Assembly: GCF_001713475.1 (NCBI RefSeq) | Contig: NZ_CP016499.1 | Location: 1,798,001-1,862,000, forward strand | Length of the DNA stretch: 64,000 nucleotides | Origin: Agrobacterium sp. RAC06 | GTDB lineage: Bacteria > Pseudomonadota > Alphaproteobacteria > Rhizobiales > Rhizobiaceae | Direction of reading: 5' to 3' | Part shown: positions 9,261 through 18,637 of the stretch, one piece after another | Layout of the letters: each line of letters begins with the position of its first letter | Numbering within the stretch: position 1 is the stretch's first letter | Made by a program: the position numbers and the translations under genes | Notes under the pieces: generated by a model | What the model was told of the DNA's origin: nothing | What the model saw: only the letters and a program-made list of their open reading frames with translations | Database searches by the model: none

Positions 9261-10802
9261 TCAATACCAGGCGTCCGGCTTGGCGCGCTTTGTGCGATCC
9301 ACATAGTCTAGAAGCGCCTCGTCGATGGCGATGTCCAAAGGCGGCGCTTCGTATTCGGCGAGCGTCTTTTTCCAACGCAGATTGGCCCGTGTCGCCATGT
9401 CCGTGGAGCCGGCTTCCGACCACTTTTCGAAAGGCTCGTTGTCGGACAGGGCCGAATCCCAGAAGGCGGTCTGGTAGTTGCGCATGGTGTGGGCGGAGCC
9501 CAAGAAATGACTGCCCGGACCAACCTCTTCGAAGGCATCCATGGCAAGTGTGTTGTCGTCGACGACGACGCCGGCGAGGTATGAATGCAGGGCGCCGCAG
9601 AAGTCGGTGTCCATCACGAACTTCTCGTAGGACATGGCGAGCAGTCCATCGACGAAACCGGCCGAATGCAGGATGAAGTTTGCGCCACAATGCACTGCCG
9701 ACATCATCGACATGACGCCCTCCTGCATGGCCTGGGCATCCGGCAGCTTGGAATTGGAGAAGTTTCCAGCACAGCGCAGCGGCAGTTTCAGTCGCCGGGC
9801 AAGCTGGCCGATGACCATGGAGCCGATCGCAGGTTCCGGCGTGCCGAAGGTCGGCGAACCCGAGCGCAGGGACATCGAGGAGAGGAAGTTGCCGAAGATG
9901 ACGGGCGCGCCGCGGCGTTCCAGCTGGGTGAGCGCGCAGCCGGCCATGGTTTCGGCCAGCGACTGGGCAATGGCGCCGGCATTGGTGACCGGGCCCATGG
10001 CACCGCCCAGGATGAAGGGCACGATGACGGCCGCCTGATTGGCGCGGGCATAGGCGCGCAGCGCCCGCGTCATGGTGCCGTCCCAGACGAGCGGCGAGTT
10101 GACGTTGACATTGCCGAGGATGACGCAGTTCCGATCGACAAAGTCGGCTCCGAACAGAATGCGCGCCATCTCGATCGATTCCTCGGCGCGCTCTTCTGCC
10201 GTCACCGAGCCCATGAACGGGCGGTCGGAGTATTTGATGTGGCTGTAGACCATGTCGAGGTGGCGCTTGTTGACGGGTACATCGACCGGTTCGCAGATCG
10301 TGCCGCCGGAATGGTGCAGCCAGGGCGAGGACTGGGCAAGCTTGATCAGATTGCGGAAGTCCTCGATCGTTCCGTAGCGGCGACCCTTGTCGAGGTCCAT
10401 GACGAAGGGCGAGCCATAGGCCGGCGAGAAGACGACGGCATTGCCGCCGATCTCGACAGTGTTTGCGGGGTTGCGGGCATGCTGGGTGAAGGTTGCAGGC
10501 GCCGAGCTCAGGATTTCGCGCAGCATGCCCTTCGGGAACCGCACCCGTAGCCCATCCATCTCGGCGCCCGCCTTGCGCCAGAGTTCAAGCGCTGCCGGAT
10601 CGTCACGGAACTCGATGCCGATCTCGGCGAGGATGCGATCGGCCACCGCTTCGATCCGCAGAAGGTTTTCTTCCGACAGGATGTCGTAGGTCGGGATGTT
10701 GCGTCGGATGTACGGAACCACCAGAGGCGAGACCAAGGCTCCCCCTCGTCGAGCCGATCGCTGCCTGCGCGTGCCCGTGTTTTCCGCAAGTGCCTGGTCC
10801 AT
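9261..10802 (-). CDS. MttB-superfamily (trimethylamine/betaine) methyltransferase, non-pyrrolysine type
   Basis: 513-aa member of the trimethylamine:corrinoid methyltransferase (MttB) superfamily. Archaeal MttB uses pyrrolysine at an in-frame amber codon. Here the frame runs through without any stop, as in the glycine-betaine-type members such as MtgB. Conserved stretches include GGTICEPVDVP, NVNSPLVWDGTM, PFILGGAMGPVT and HCGANFILHSAGFVDGLL. The ATG at 10802 (MDQALAENT) is preceded by GAGGGG and removes a spurious 64-residue extension. No corrinoid protein, MtgA-type partner or corrinoid reactivase is in the window, so the methyl acceptor would have to be encoded elsewhere. The demethylase follows in the same transcript, and a divergent LysR regulator faces it across 88 bp. 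Confidence 0.88.
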   Translation of the reverse strand: MDQALAENTGTRRQRSARRGGALVSPLVVPYIRRNIPTYDILSEENLLRIEAVADRILAEIGIEFRDDPAALELWRKAGAEMDGLRVRFPKGMLREILSSAPATFTQHARNPANTVEIGGNAVVFSPAYGSPFVMDLDKGRRYGTIEDFRNLIKLAQSSPWLHHSGGTICEPVDVPVNKRHLDMVYSHIKYSDRPFMGSVTAEERAEESIEMARILFGADFVDRNCVILGNVNVNSPLVWDGTMTRALRAYARANQAAVIVPFILGGAMGPVTNAGAIAQSLAETMAGCALTQLERRGAPVIFGNFLSSMSLRSGSPTFGTPEPAIGSMVIGQLARRLKLPLRCAGNFSNSKLPDAQAMQEGVMSMMSAVHCGANFILHSAGFVDGLLAMSYEKFVMDTDFCGALHSYLAGVVVDDNTLAMDAFEEVGPGSHFLGSAHTMRNYQTAFWDSALSDNEPFEKWSEAGSTDMATRANLRWKKTLAEYEAPPLDIAIDEALLDYVDRTKRAKPDAWY

Positions 10803-10862
10803 GACGCTTCCCCTCGTTTTGTCGCAGGGTAGTTCAAGGCAAATTGGCTGTGACGCTGGAAA

Positions 10863-10879
10863 ATTGCTGGAGATGCAAT
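10863..10879. promoter_or_regulatory. LysR-type T-N11-A operator between the MttB gene and its divergent regulator
   Basis: ATTGC-N7-GCAAT is a perfect 5-bp dyad and has exactly the T-N11-A core expected for LysR-family proteins. It ends 11 bp before the start of the LysR gene and about 60 bp before the MttB gene. That is a suitable place for both autoregulation and control of the catabolic operon. Confidence 0.65.
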
Positions 10880-10890
10880 AAGCTCGGCTT

Positions 10891-11793
10891 ATGACACCAT
10901 TTCGCAGCCTCATCCCCTCTGCTAATGCCCTTGTGATTTTCGAAGCGGCCGGGCGACACGAGAACTTCACCCGGGCGGCGGAAGAACTCGGCATGTCGCA
11001 GGTGGCGGTCTCCTATGCCATCCGTGGGCTTGAACAGCAGCTCGGGACGCAGCTCTTCGAGCGGCAGCATCGGGCAGCCCGCCTGACGGAGGTCGGCGAG
11101 CGGTTTCATGCCGATGTCTCAGCCGGGCTCTCACGGATTGGCCGGGCGGCGGAGGAAATCCGGATGAAGGGCCGTGAGGTGAATGTGACGCTTGCCGCCT
11201 CGACTGCCTTTGCTTCGATGTGGATGCTGCCGCGTCTTTCTGCCCTCAGGGACGACCTGCCCGATATCGATCTCAGAATCCAGACCAGCGTGCGGGATCT
11301 CGACCTCGACGAGGAGGATATCCCGCTCGGGGTGCGCGGTGGTAATCCGCAGGACTGGCCGCATTATCATTCAGCCGAACTGGCGCCGGAGATCGTCACC
11401 GCCGTGGCGAGCCCCGCCTTCGTCGAGGCGAACGGCTTGCCGGACAGTCCCGAAGCCATCGCCCGGCACCGGCTGATCTGGCTGGAGGAACCGGTGCGGC
11501 AGGCCTGTAGCTGGCCGGAATGGTTTGCCTCGGCCGGCATCGACTATCGGCCGACCGGGCGGCGGCTGGCGATCAACGATTATGTTCTGGTCATCCAGGC
11601 GGTACTCGCCGGCCAGGGCATTTCGCTTGGCTGGCGGCATCTGGTCGAGCGGCTGATCGAGCAAGGGCAACTCGTCGAAGTGGGTGGCCATGCGCTCCGG
11701 ACCGGCCAGGCCTTCCATGTCGTCTGGCCGAGGTCACGAGACCTCAGTGCGGCGGCCACGCGGGTGCGCGACTGGTTGCTGAAGCAGACCTGA
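10891..11793 (+). CDS. LysR-family regulator, GcvA-like, likely controlling the MttB operon
   Basis: 300-aa transcription factor. The winged helix-turn-helix is at about residues 12-70 (FEAAGRHENFTRAAEELGMSQ followed by VAVSYAIRGLE). The effector-binding domain follows, with the GcvA-subfamily features SAFASMWMLPRL-type and GVRGG segments near 105 and 150. It is divergently transcribed from the MttB/demethylase operon with a perfect T-N11-A box between them, which makes it the probable ligand-responsive regulator of methylated-amine use. The ligand is inferred, not known. It converges with the GGDEF-EAL gene, the stops being only 12 bp apart. Confidence 0.92.
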   Translation: MTPFRSLIPSANALVIFEAAGRHENFTRAAEELGMSQVAVSYAIRGLEQQLGTQLFERQHRAARLTEVGERFHADVSAGLSRIGRAAEEIRMKGREVNVTLAASTAFASMWMLPRLSALRDDLPDIDLRIQTSVRDLDLDEEDIPLGVRGGNPQDWPHYHSAELAPEIVTAVASPAFVEANGLPDSPEAIARHRLIWLEEPVRQACSWPEWFASAGIDYRPTGRRLAINDYVLVIQAVLAGQGISLGWRHLVERLIEQGQLVEVGGHALRTGQAFHVVWPRSRDLSAAATRVRDWLLKQT

Positions 11794-11805
11794 GGGAACA
11801 GAGGA

Positions 11806-13167
11806 TCAGGCGGAGGCGCGGTCGACGAGCGCGAAGTCGTGGTGGTTCTCGGCGAGGTAGCGCAGGGTGGCGGCAGCATCGACCGGCTTGCCGAAATAAT
11901 AGCCCTGCCCCATGCCACAGCCGAGTTCGCGCAGCTTCTGGGCTTCGGCCTCCGTCTCGATGCCTTCGGCGACCACTTCGAGATCGAGGCCCTCGCACAT
12001 GCTGACGATCGCCTTGATGATGTGCTCGGAGGTGCGGTCCGTGGTGATGGCCGAGACGAAGGCGCGGTCGATCTTCACCTTGTCGAAGGTGAATTCGCGC
12101 AGACGGCCAAGGCTCGACTGGCCCGTGCCGAAATCGTCGAGCGAAATGCGTATGCCGGCGTCCTTCAATTCCTTGATGATGCGCCGTGCCGTATCGGCCG
12201 AGGACATCACCGCCGTCTCGGTGATTTCCATCTCAAGGCGGCGCGGGTCAAAGCCGACGCTGTTCAGGATCGAGAGCGTATTGAACGAGGTCCTAAGGTC
12301 CATCAGCTGGACCGAGGAGAGATTGAAGGACAGGAAGAGATCACGCGGCCAGGCGAGCGTCGCTTCGGCTGCCTTGCGCAAAAGCGTCTCGGACAGCGTG
12401 TCGATGAAACCGCGCTCTTCGGCGAGCGGCACGAAGACGGCAGGCGAGACGAAGCCGAGATCGGGATCGATCCAGCGGGCCAGCGCCTCGAAGCCGACGA
12501 TGCGGTTGTCGCGCAGCCGCACGATCGGCTGGAAGTGGACGTCCACCGTATCGTTGATGATGGCATTGCGCAGCGCCTGTTCGAGCTGCGTCGCCTGTTT
12601 CATCTCCTGAGCGATCTCGCGGGAATAGACGGTGATCTGGCCACGGCCACGACGCTTGGAGCGGTAAAGCGCCGTCTCGGCACTCTTCATCAGCTCTTCG
12701 AAATCCTCGCCGGCAAAAGGATAGACGGCAAATCCGAGGGAGGCGGAGAGGCGCACATTGCGGTCACCGAGATCGTAAGGCGCAGACAGCACATCCTTGA
12801 TCAACTGGCCGGCGCGCTCCGCACCAATGCGCTCGAAGACCAGCGGCAGGACGATGGCAAACTCATCGCCATCGTGACGGGTCACCGTCGCACCGTCGGG
12901 CACGCAGGCCTTCAGGCGATGAGCGACCTGACAGAGGATCTCGTCGCCGGCAGCCTGGCCGAACAGGTCGTTGATCGGTTTGAAGCCGTCGAGATTGACG
13001 ATGCCGACGGTGAAAGGGGCAGGGTCGGACGCGCGGTCGGCTGCAAGCTGGCGCACCTTGTCGCCCAGCCGATGGCGATTGCCAAGGCCGGTCAAGCGGT
13101 CGCTGTAGCCTGTCGTCTTGTGGTCGCTCTGGCCCATGGGGTCAGAGACGATTCCGGCGGCACCCAT
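11806..13167 (-). CDS. GGDEF-EAL protein, probable c-di-GMP phosphodiesterase
   Basis: 453-aa cytosolic protein with no membrane segment or sensor domain, only about 20 residues before the GGDEF fold. The GGDEF site reads R-H-D-G-D-E-F at 97-103, i.e. DGDEF, so the first glycine is replaced and cyclase activity is doubtful. The EAL domain (about 195-440) keeps its catalytic pattern: FEALARW at 226-232, FNLSS, EMEITETAV, DDFGTG, VKID and VAEGIET. The likely activity is c-di-GMP hydrolysis, with the GGDEF half perhaps acting as a GTP sensor. The ATG at 13167 has AGGA seven bases upstream. The next gene upstream on the same strand is a PAS-receiver protein; co-transcription is possible across 116 bp. 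Confidence 0.93.
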   Translation of the reverse strand: MGAAGIVSDPMGQSDHKTTGYSDRLTGLGNRHRLGDKVRQLAADRASDPAPFTVGIVNLDGFKPINDLFGQAAGDEILCQVAHRLKACVPDGATVTRHDGDEFAIVLPLVFERIGAERAGQLIKDVLSAPYDLGDRNVRLSASLGFAVYPFAGEDFEELMKSAETALYRSKRRGRGQITVYSREIAQEMKQATQLEQALRNAIINDTVDVHFQPIVRLRDNRIVGFEALARWIDPDLGFVSPAVFVPLAEERGFIDTLSETLLRKAAEATLAWPRDLFLSFNLSSVQLMDLRTSFNTLSILNSVGFDPRRLEMEITETAVMSSADTARRIIKELKDAGIRISLDDFGTGQSSLGRLREFTFDKVKIDRAFVSAITTDRTSEHIIKAIVSMCEGLDLEVVAEGIETEAEAQKLRELGCGMGQGYYFGKPVDAAATLRYLAENHHDFALVDRASA

Positions 13168-13283
13168 TCATGCTTCCTGGTACGGTTCTTTCACACGTCC
13201 CAGAATGGGTCCAAAACATTAAAATTATCATATCGATGCATGTAAAGCGGCGGCCGCAGGCACCCCAAAAATCGGGTATCGGG

Positions 13284-15029
13284 TCAGGCTGTGGACGCCA
13301 GTCTTGCGATATCGGGAACGAGGCGGCGAATGGCCTGATCGACGACATCAGGGCTTAGCGGCTTCAGGATGACCTCGTTCATGCCCGATGCGAAGCAGGC
13401 TTCGCGGTCCCTGTCGAAGGCCTGGGCGAGAACACCGATGATCGGCGTCGGAAGCGATGTGTCCCCCGGGGACTGGCGGATGCGGCGGGCCGCCTCGAAG
13501 CCGTTCAGACCCGGCAGCGTCACATCCATGAGCACGATGGCCGGCTTCAGTTCAGAGCAGAGGTTTACCGCCGCTTCGCCGTCGGCGCAGATTCGATAGG
13601 CATAGCCAAGCCCTTCGAGGATCTGCGAAAAGACGATCTGGTTGATCTCGTTGTCTTCGGCCACGAGCACGAGAGAGGGCTGGCGTGGTGGTGAGACCTT
13701 CACCGGAGCTGGCGTAGCCATCGTCTGCGGCGGGATTGCCGAGGGGAACTCCGGTGGTGCGGGACCGTCCTCCGTGGTGATTTCCCAGTCGTCCGCTGGA
13801 GATGGTCGCGCCTGCAAGGCGGTCATGCGATCGAGAACAGTAAAGGCCAGATCCGTGGCGATTTCGTTTTCCGCCAGCGTCAGATAATCGATATCGACGG
13901 CCTGAAGCAGCTCCAGGCACTGCATGTCGAGATCGACATCGACGATGGCAAGGTCGATGACCACACCCACCGAGCGGGCCACGGACAGAAAGGCATCGAG
14001 TTCTTCATCATTGCGCACACAGCAACTGTCGAGGCCGAGGAGTTGCAGGATCTCCAGCGCGCGCGCCTCAAATTCGCGATCGCCGGTGATGAGCAATGCC
14101 TTGCGGCCGTTCAACCGTCCGTCAAGCGCGGCGTATCCACCATCCTCATATTCGCGCGTCTCAGGCATTTCGGCCGGGTATGACTGCAGGTCAGCGCCAC
14201 TGCCGACTTCGCCAAGGCTCGAGACAATCAGGTAGCGGCCGGGCGTCCCGACCCGCTGGACATGCAGGAGGATCGGCCGCGGTAGATCTCCGTAGAGACG
14301 CATGGGCAGGGTCAGCGAGGATGTGAGACCGGTTTCCAGCACTTGACGAGAAACCATTGCGAGGCGCGCGGCGACCTCTGCCTCGAACAAGGACGCGATC
14401 GTGCCGCCCAGCGCGTTGTCGGCGCCGACGGAGATAGCCGAACAGAAGACCTTGTTGACCGCTACCAGCTGAAGGTTGCGGTCCTGAACGAAGACAGGAT
14501 GGGCAAGATTGTCGAGGATTTCTTCGGTGAGCTGGACGCGCTCGATATCAGCGCGCCACTGCTCTTCCCGACGCTTCTGCTCGGTGATGTCGCTCATGAC
14601 GCAGAAGCCGAAACCGGAGGGCAGACGACGCTTGGAGAACCGGGTCCAGCGCTTGCTGTCGTCGCAGGACTGAATTTCGTAGCGTTCCTTCCAGTGGGCG
14701 GCGATCTGGCGGGTCAGCCATTCCTCGCGACTGAGAATCGCCTCCGACTGGCCGCTCGCCGCCTGGCGCAGGCCGAGGTCATAGGCGGCGCCGAGAATGT
14801 CTCTCAGGCGCGTGCCGGGCTCGAAGAAGGAGGCCGGAAGCGGCAGGAACTGACGGGCGCTGCGGCTGGCAAAGATCAGATGATCGTTGCGATCATAGAC
14901 AATGAAGGCGGAGGAGAAGGCCTCGGACACCGCATCCAACAGGGCAGCATCGAGCGCAGCTTCAGCCGACGGATTGTCGTGCCCCTGCCGTCTCTTGTCC
15001 TGGTCGGGGGCCGGTGGAAACTCGCTCAC
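13284..15029 (-). CDS. PAS-PAS-receiver signalling protein without histidine kinase
   Basis: 581-aa cytosolic protein. Two PAS domains (about residues 30-155 and 165-285) are followed by a pseudo-receiver-like segment (about 310-400), a Pro-rich linker and a C-terminal receiver domain (about 452-575). The receiver keeps the acidic pair in VAEDNE, the phospho-acceptor Asp in IVLMD and the Lys in LKPLS. The usual Thr/Ser switch position reads VLAQ, so it lacks the normal hydroxyl residue. No HisKA or ATPase domain is present, so it cannot phosphorylate itself. The GTG at 15029 (MSEFPPAPDQ) was chosen because AAGAGG precedes it by 7 nt; the frame is open 57 codons further upstream. It probably feeds an unknown kinase or acts with the neighbouring EAL protein. 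Confidence 0.85.
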   Translation of the reverse strand: MSEFPPAPDQDKRRQGHDNPSAEAALDAALLDAVSEAFSSAFIVYDRNDHLIFASRSARQFLPLPASFFEPGTRLRDILGAAYDLGLRQAASGQSEAILSREEWLTRQIAAHWKERYEIQSCDDSKRWTRFSKRRLPSGFGFCVMSDITEQKRREEQWRADIERVQLTEEILDNLAHPVFVQDRNLQLVAVNKVFCSAISVGADNALGGTIASLFEAEVAARLAMVSRQVLETGLTSSLTLPMRLYGDLPRPILLHVQRVGTPGRYLIVSSLGEVGSGADLQSYPAEMPETREYEDGGYAALDGRLNGRKALLITGDREFEARALEILQLLGLDSCCVRNDEELDAFLSVARSVGVVIDLAIVDVDLDMQCLELLQAVDIDYLTLAENEIATDLAFTVLDRMTALQARPSPADDWEITTEDGPAPPEFPSAIPPQTMATPAPVKVSPPRQPSLVLVAEDNEINQIVFSQILEGLGYAYRICADGEAAVNLCSELKPAIVLMDVTLPGLNGFEAARRIRQSPGDTSLPTPIIGVLAQAFDRDREACFASGMNEVILKPLSPDVVDQAIRRLVPDIARLASTA

Positions 15030-15308
15030 ACTGCTGCCTCTTGGAACCTCGTTGCTGAACGCAACGAGACTTTTGTGGGGCTGATGCCATAACGGAGACA
15101 TGCCGAACCATGCTTCTGGCGGGAACCCACACGAGAGACACCGCGGCTGTGTCCTCATTCCGCTGCCAGCGGACCTGCGCTCAGAGACATTGCAAGTCAT
15201 TGTTCAGATTAGAGACATTCCGTTAAGGCCCGCTTAATGATGGACATCGTCCGCACGCACTTACGATTTCGTCTTTCGTCGCAGCCAAGAATCCGCGAAA
15301 ATGGGTTC

Positions 15309-17159
15309 ATGATCATCAAGCAGCTCTCCGAAACGCTCATCAACCAGATCGCCGCCGGCGAGGTCATCGAAAGACCGGCCAGTGCGGCGAAGGAATTGAT
15401 CGAGAATGCGATTGACGCAGGCGCCACCCGGATCGAGGTGGCAACGGCTGGCGGCGGCAAGACGCTACTGCGCGTCATCGACAATGGCTGCGGCATGGGG
15501 CCTGAGGATCTTGCGCTTGCGATCCGGCGGCACTGCACGTCGAAGCTCAACGAAACCTTGTTCGACATCCGCTCGCTCGGCTTCCGGGGCGAGGCCCTGC
15601 CCTCGATCGGCTCGGTCGCCAAGCTGACGATCACCAGCCGTCCCGCCGGCGCCGACAGCGGCGCCGAGATCGCCGTGGTCGGCGGCAAGGTGGGGGACGT
15701 GCGCCCGGCAGCCGCCAATCCCGGCACGACGGTCGAGGTGCGTGATCTGTTCTTCGCCACACCGGCGCGGCTGAAATTCATGAAGACGGAAAAGGCGGAA
15801 GCCGGCGCGATCACCGAGATCGTCAAGCGCATGGCGATTGCCTTTCCGGCGATCCGCTTCGTGCTCTCGGGAACGGACCGTTCGACACTCGAGTTTCCCG
15901 GCACCGGCGACGATCATCTGGCGCGTATCGCCCAGATACTGGGTGCCGATTTCAAGGACAATGCGATCGAGCTCGATGCCGAGCGGGAGGATGTGCGGCT
16001 CACAGGCTTTGCCGGCGTGCCGACCTTCAATCGGGGCAACTCCGCCCATCAATATGCCTTCGTCAACGGCCGCCCCGTGCAGGACAAGCAGATCCTGTCG
16101 GCCATTCGCGGCGCCTATGCCGAGACGATCCCGCAGGGACGTTATCCGGTGGCGGTGCTCTCATTGACGCTGGACCCGGCGCTGGTCGACGTCAACGTGC
16201 ATCCGGCGAAGTCGGATGTGCGTTTCCGTGACCCGGCCCTGGTGCGCGGCCTGATCGTCGGGGCCATCCGGCAATCCCTGCAGCGCGAAGGCGACCGGGC
16301 GGCAACAACGGGTGCCGGCGGCATGCTGCGCGCCTTCCGGCCCGGGTTCTCGCCGCAGCCGGCACAGGCGTGGTCTCCAGCCAGTTCCCCGTCTCGGCCT
16401 CTTTATGGCGGTGCGCCAAGCTATGGCGGCGGGCTTGCGGCTGCGGCCGCACCGGCTGCGCGCGGTTTTGGCGAGGCGGCGCAGGCAGCATTCGACAGCC
16501 TGTCCGTGCCGACCGCCCGCAGCGAACCGGTCGTGACCGCCCCTGCCCCCGCAAGCGCTTCTGTCGAGGCAATCTCGAACTATCCGCTGGGTGCAGCGCG
16601 GGCACAGGTGCATGCCAACTATATCGTCGCTCAGACGGAGGACGGGCTCGTCATCGTCGACCAGCATGCCGCTCATGAACGCCTGGTCTTCGAGCAGATG
16701 CGCAAGGCGTTGACGGGCCGACGACTCCCCTCGCAGGGTCTGCTCATCCCTGAGATCGTCGACCTGCCGGAAGAAGACTGCGACCGGCTGATGACCCATG
16801 CGGAAAGCCTGGAACAGCTGGGGCTTGCAATCGAACGCTTCGGCCCGGGCGCAATCGCGGTGCGTGAGACACCGGCGATGCTCGGCGAAATGGATGCGAC
16901 GCAGCTGGTGCGCGATCTCGCCGACGAAATCGCCGAATGGGATACGGCCGACCGGCTGTCGGCCAAGCTCGAACATGTCGCGGCGACCATGGCCTGCCAT
17001 GGTTCGGTGCGATCAGGCCGGCGGCTTCGGGTCGAGGAAATGAACGCGCTTCTGCGCCAGATGGAGCAGACGCCGGGCTCCGGTCAGTGCAATCATGGAC
17101 GACCCACCTATGTGGAACTCAAGCTCTCTGATATCGAACGGCTGTTCGGACGTAGCTGA
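15309..17159 (+). CDS. mutL: DNA mismatch repair protein MutL
   Basis: 616-aa GHKL ATPase that links MutS recognition to strand incision. N-terminal ATPase motifs are ENAIDAG, DNGCGM and [10 protein letters not shown] Pro/Ala-rich linker lies at about 330-425. The C-terminal domain has [12 protein letters not shown], which fits the metal-binding endonuclease motif DQHA-x2-E-x4-E. Further endonuclease elements are [10 protein letters not shown] and CNHGRPT. This suggests an incising MutL of the kind found where MutH is absent. The ATG at 15309 ([19 protein letters not shown]) is the canonical start; an upstream in-frame ATG at 15237 would only add a non-conserved extension. Confidence 0.97.
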   Translation: MIIKQLSETLINQIAAGEVIERPASAAKELIENAIDAGATRIEVATAGGGKTLLRVIDNGCGMGPEDLALAIRRHCTSKLNETLFDIRSLGFRGEALPSIGSVAKLTITSRPAGADSGAEIAVVGGKVGDVRPAAANPGTTVEVRDLFFATPARLKFMKTEKAEAGAITEIVKRMAIAFPAIRFVLSGTDRSTLEFPGTGDDHLARIAQILGADFKDNAIELDAEREDVRLTGFAGVPTFNRGNSAHQYAFVNGRPVQDKQILSAIRGAYAETIPQGRYPVAVLSLTLDPALVDVNVHPAKSDVRFRDPALVRGLIVGAIRQSLQREGDRAATTGAGGMLRAFRPGFSPQPAQAWSPASSPSRPLYGGAPSYGGGLAAAAAPAARGFGEAAQAAFDSLSVPTARSEPVVTAPAPASASVEAISNYPLGAARAQVHANYIVAQTEDGLVIVDQHAAHERLVFEQMRKALTGRRLPSQGLLIPEIVDLPEEDCDRLMTHAESLEQLGLAIERFGPGAIAVRETPAMLGEMDATQLVRDLADEIAEWDTADRLSAKLEHVAATMACHGSVRSGRRLRVEEMNALLRQMEQTPGSGQCNHGRPTYVELKLSDIERLFGRS

Positions 17160-17255
17160 GCCGCCGCAGATGGTGGGTTTTGCGGCGAGCCATCTTTCAA
17201 TCGCCCGGAGGGCGCTGTATTGCAGTTCCGTGACACGCGGCGCAGGAGAAGAGTG

Positions 17256-17486
17256 ATGAACCGTTTCGAAGGCGGCGGAAACCGCGAGGCCAAGATCCGC
17301 TATCTCGATGCCGATTTCCAGATCCTGACACCGGGGGCCTTCGTCACCTGCGCGATCACCGGACGGCCCGTGCTGGTCGATGAACTACGCTACTGGAGCG
17401 TCGTCCGGCAGGAGCCTTACGCGGATGCAGCAGCATCACTCGAAGCCGAGAAGCGCGCGGGCGCGCTGCCCAACCAGCGGCGCTGA
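17256..17486 (+). CDS. DUF2093 small protein
   Basis: 76-aa basic protein of unknown function, conserved in Rhizobiales next to lpxK and mutL. The sequence KIRYLDADFQILTPGAFV is the recognisable core. The ATG at 17256 is preceded by AGGAGA. It ends 3 bp before the convergent lpxK stop. No membrane segment or catalytic motif is seen. Confidence 0.85.
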   Translation: MNRFEGGGNREAKIRYLDADFQILTPGAFVTCAITGRPVLVDELRYWSVVRQEPYADAAASLEAEKRAGALPNQRR

Positions 17487-17489
17487 GCC

Positions 17490-18524
17490 TCAGGCCTTCT
17501 TGCCGAGACGCCTGCGTCTGCAGGCTTCGATTGCCCGGTCGATGATCAGGTCCGGCGCCTTCGGGTCGTCGAAGAGCATGTCGACATCGACGACCCTCGA
17601 TTTTTCCCGAAGCTCCTCCGAACGTCCATGACCGCCTGACAGGCGGACGCTGTCCTTGGCCGTCGTGACGAGTTGCAGGCCCTGTCTTTCGGCGCGAGCG
17701 ATGAGATCCGATATCTCGTCCTCGGCGAGGTGATGGTGATCGGGGAAATCCTGACGATCGGCGATGACGGCGCCGAGCTCGCCCAAGGTCCGATAGAATT
17801 TGTTGGGGTCGGCGATGCCGGCATAGGCAAGCACGGATAAACCGACGAGTTCGCGGCCGGTGCTCGGCACGACATTGGCGACCAGGACCGGCTTGCCGCT
17901 GCGGGATGCCTTGCGGACGAACTGGTCGGCGGCATCGCCCTTGCCGACCTTCAGGATCGCATCAAGGTGGCGCATCTGGATGCCGATCGGGGCCCGCACA
18001 GGGCCCGACGGGACGACCCAGCCATTGCCGATGCCACGCTGGCTGTCGATGACAATCAGGGCGTAGTCGACCATGAGGCGCGCACTCTGGAAGCCGTCAT
18101 CCATGATGATGATATCGGCACCCTCGGCCACCAGCTTCTCGGCCCCGGCAACCCGCCGGCGGGAGATGACCGTCAGCGCCTCGCGGGCGAGCAGCAAGGG
18201 CTCGTCACCAACGGCCGTCGAACGATGATGATGCGGGTCGACGACCGTCGTGACATCGAGAGAGCCACCGTAACCACGGCTGAGAAAACCGGGCTTCAGC
18301 CCACGCGCCTTCGCGGCCCTGGCGATCGCGATCGCGGTCGGCGTCTTGCCGGCGCCGCCGACGGTAAAGTTGCCCACGCAGATGACTGGGACGGATAAGA
18401 CATGCCGGCGGCGATGGCGCATGACGGCACCGGAAATGCGGCCATAGGCGAAGGAGAGCGGATAGAGGCAGATTGCCTGCCAGCCGGTCTTTGTCCACCA
18501 GAAGGGCGGTGCCTCGGATACCAT
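17490..18524 (-). CDS. lpxK: Tetraacyldisaccharide 4'-kinase
   Basis: 344-aa inner-membrane-associated kinase that phosphorylates the 4' position of the lipid A disaccharide, the step before KDO addition. One N-terminal hydrophobic helix near 10-30 is followed by the P-loop [13 protein letters not shown] at about 50-62. Then come SRGYGG, a His-rich DPHHHRS stretch, MDDGFQS, and the conserved end with HHHLAEDE. The ATG at 18524 ([10 protein letters not shown]) fits family starts and has AGGGACA in front. It is the last gene of the minus-strand block pmbA, cysQ-like, DUF4170, waaA, HAD, lpxK. Confidence 0.95.
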   Translation of the reverse strand: MVSEAPPFWWTKTGWQAICLYPLSFAYGRISGAVMRHRRRHVLSVPVICVGNFTVGGAGKTPTAIAIARAAKARGLKPGFLSRGYGGSLDVTTVVDPHHHRSTAVGDEPLLLAREALTVISRRRVAGAEKLVAEGADIIIMDDGFQSARLMVDYALIVIDSQRGIGNGWVVPSGPVRAPIGIQMRHLDAILKVGKGDAADQFVRKASRSGKPVLVANVVPSTGRELVGLSVLAYAGIADPNKFYRTLGELGAVIADRQDFPDHHHLAEDEISDLIARAERQGLQLVTTAKDSVRLSGGHGRSEELREKSRVVDVDMLFDDPKAPDLIIDRAIEACRRRRLGKKA

Positions 18525-18637
18525 TCTTGTCCCTGTCGTGACCTCAGCGCCCCGCGGACGCCTCCTTATCGGCGGAACAAGAACCATTGCAACGCTTGAT
18601 GGTCAAGCGCGAGCGTGCCGAAATGGCACGGCGTGTC

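Noticed and set aside
9261..10802. Possible pyrrolysine codon in the MttB homologue
   Set aside because: The reading frame contains no in-frame amber codon; it is a non-pyrrolysine member.
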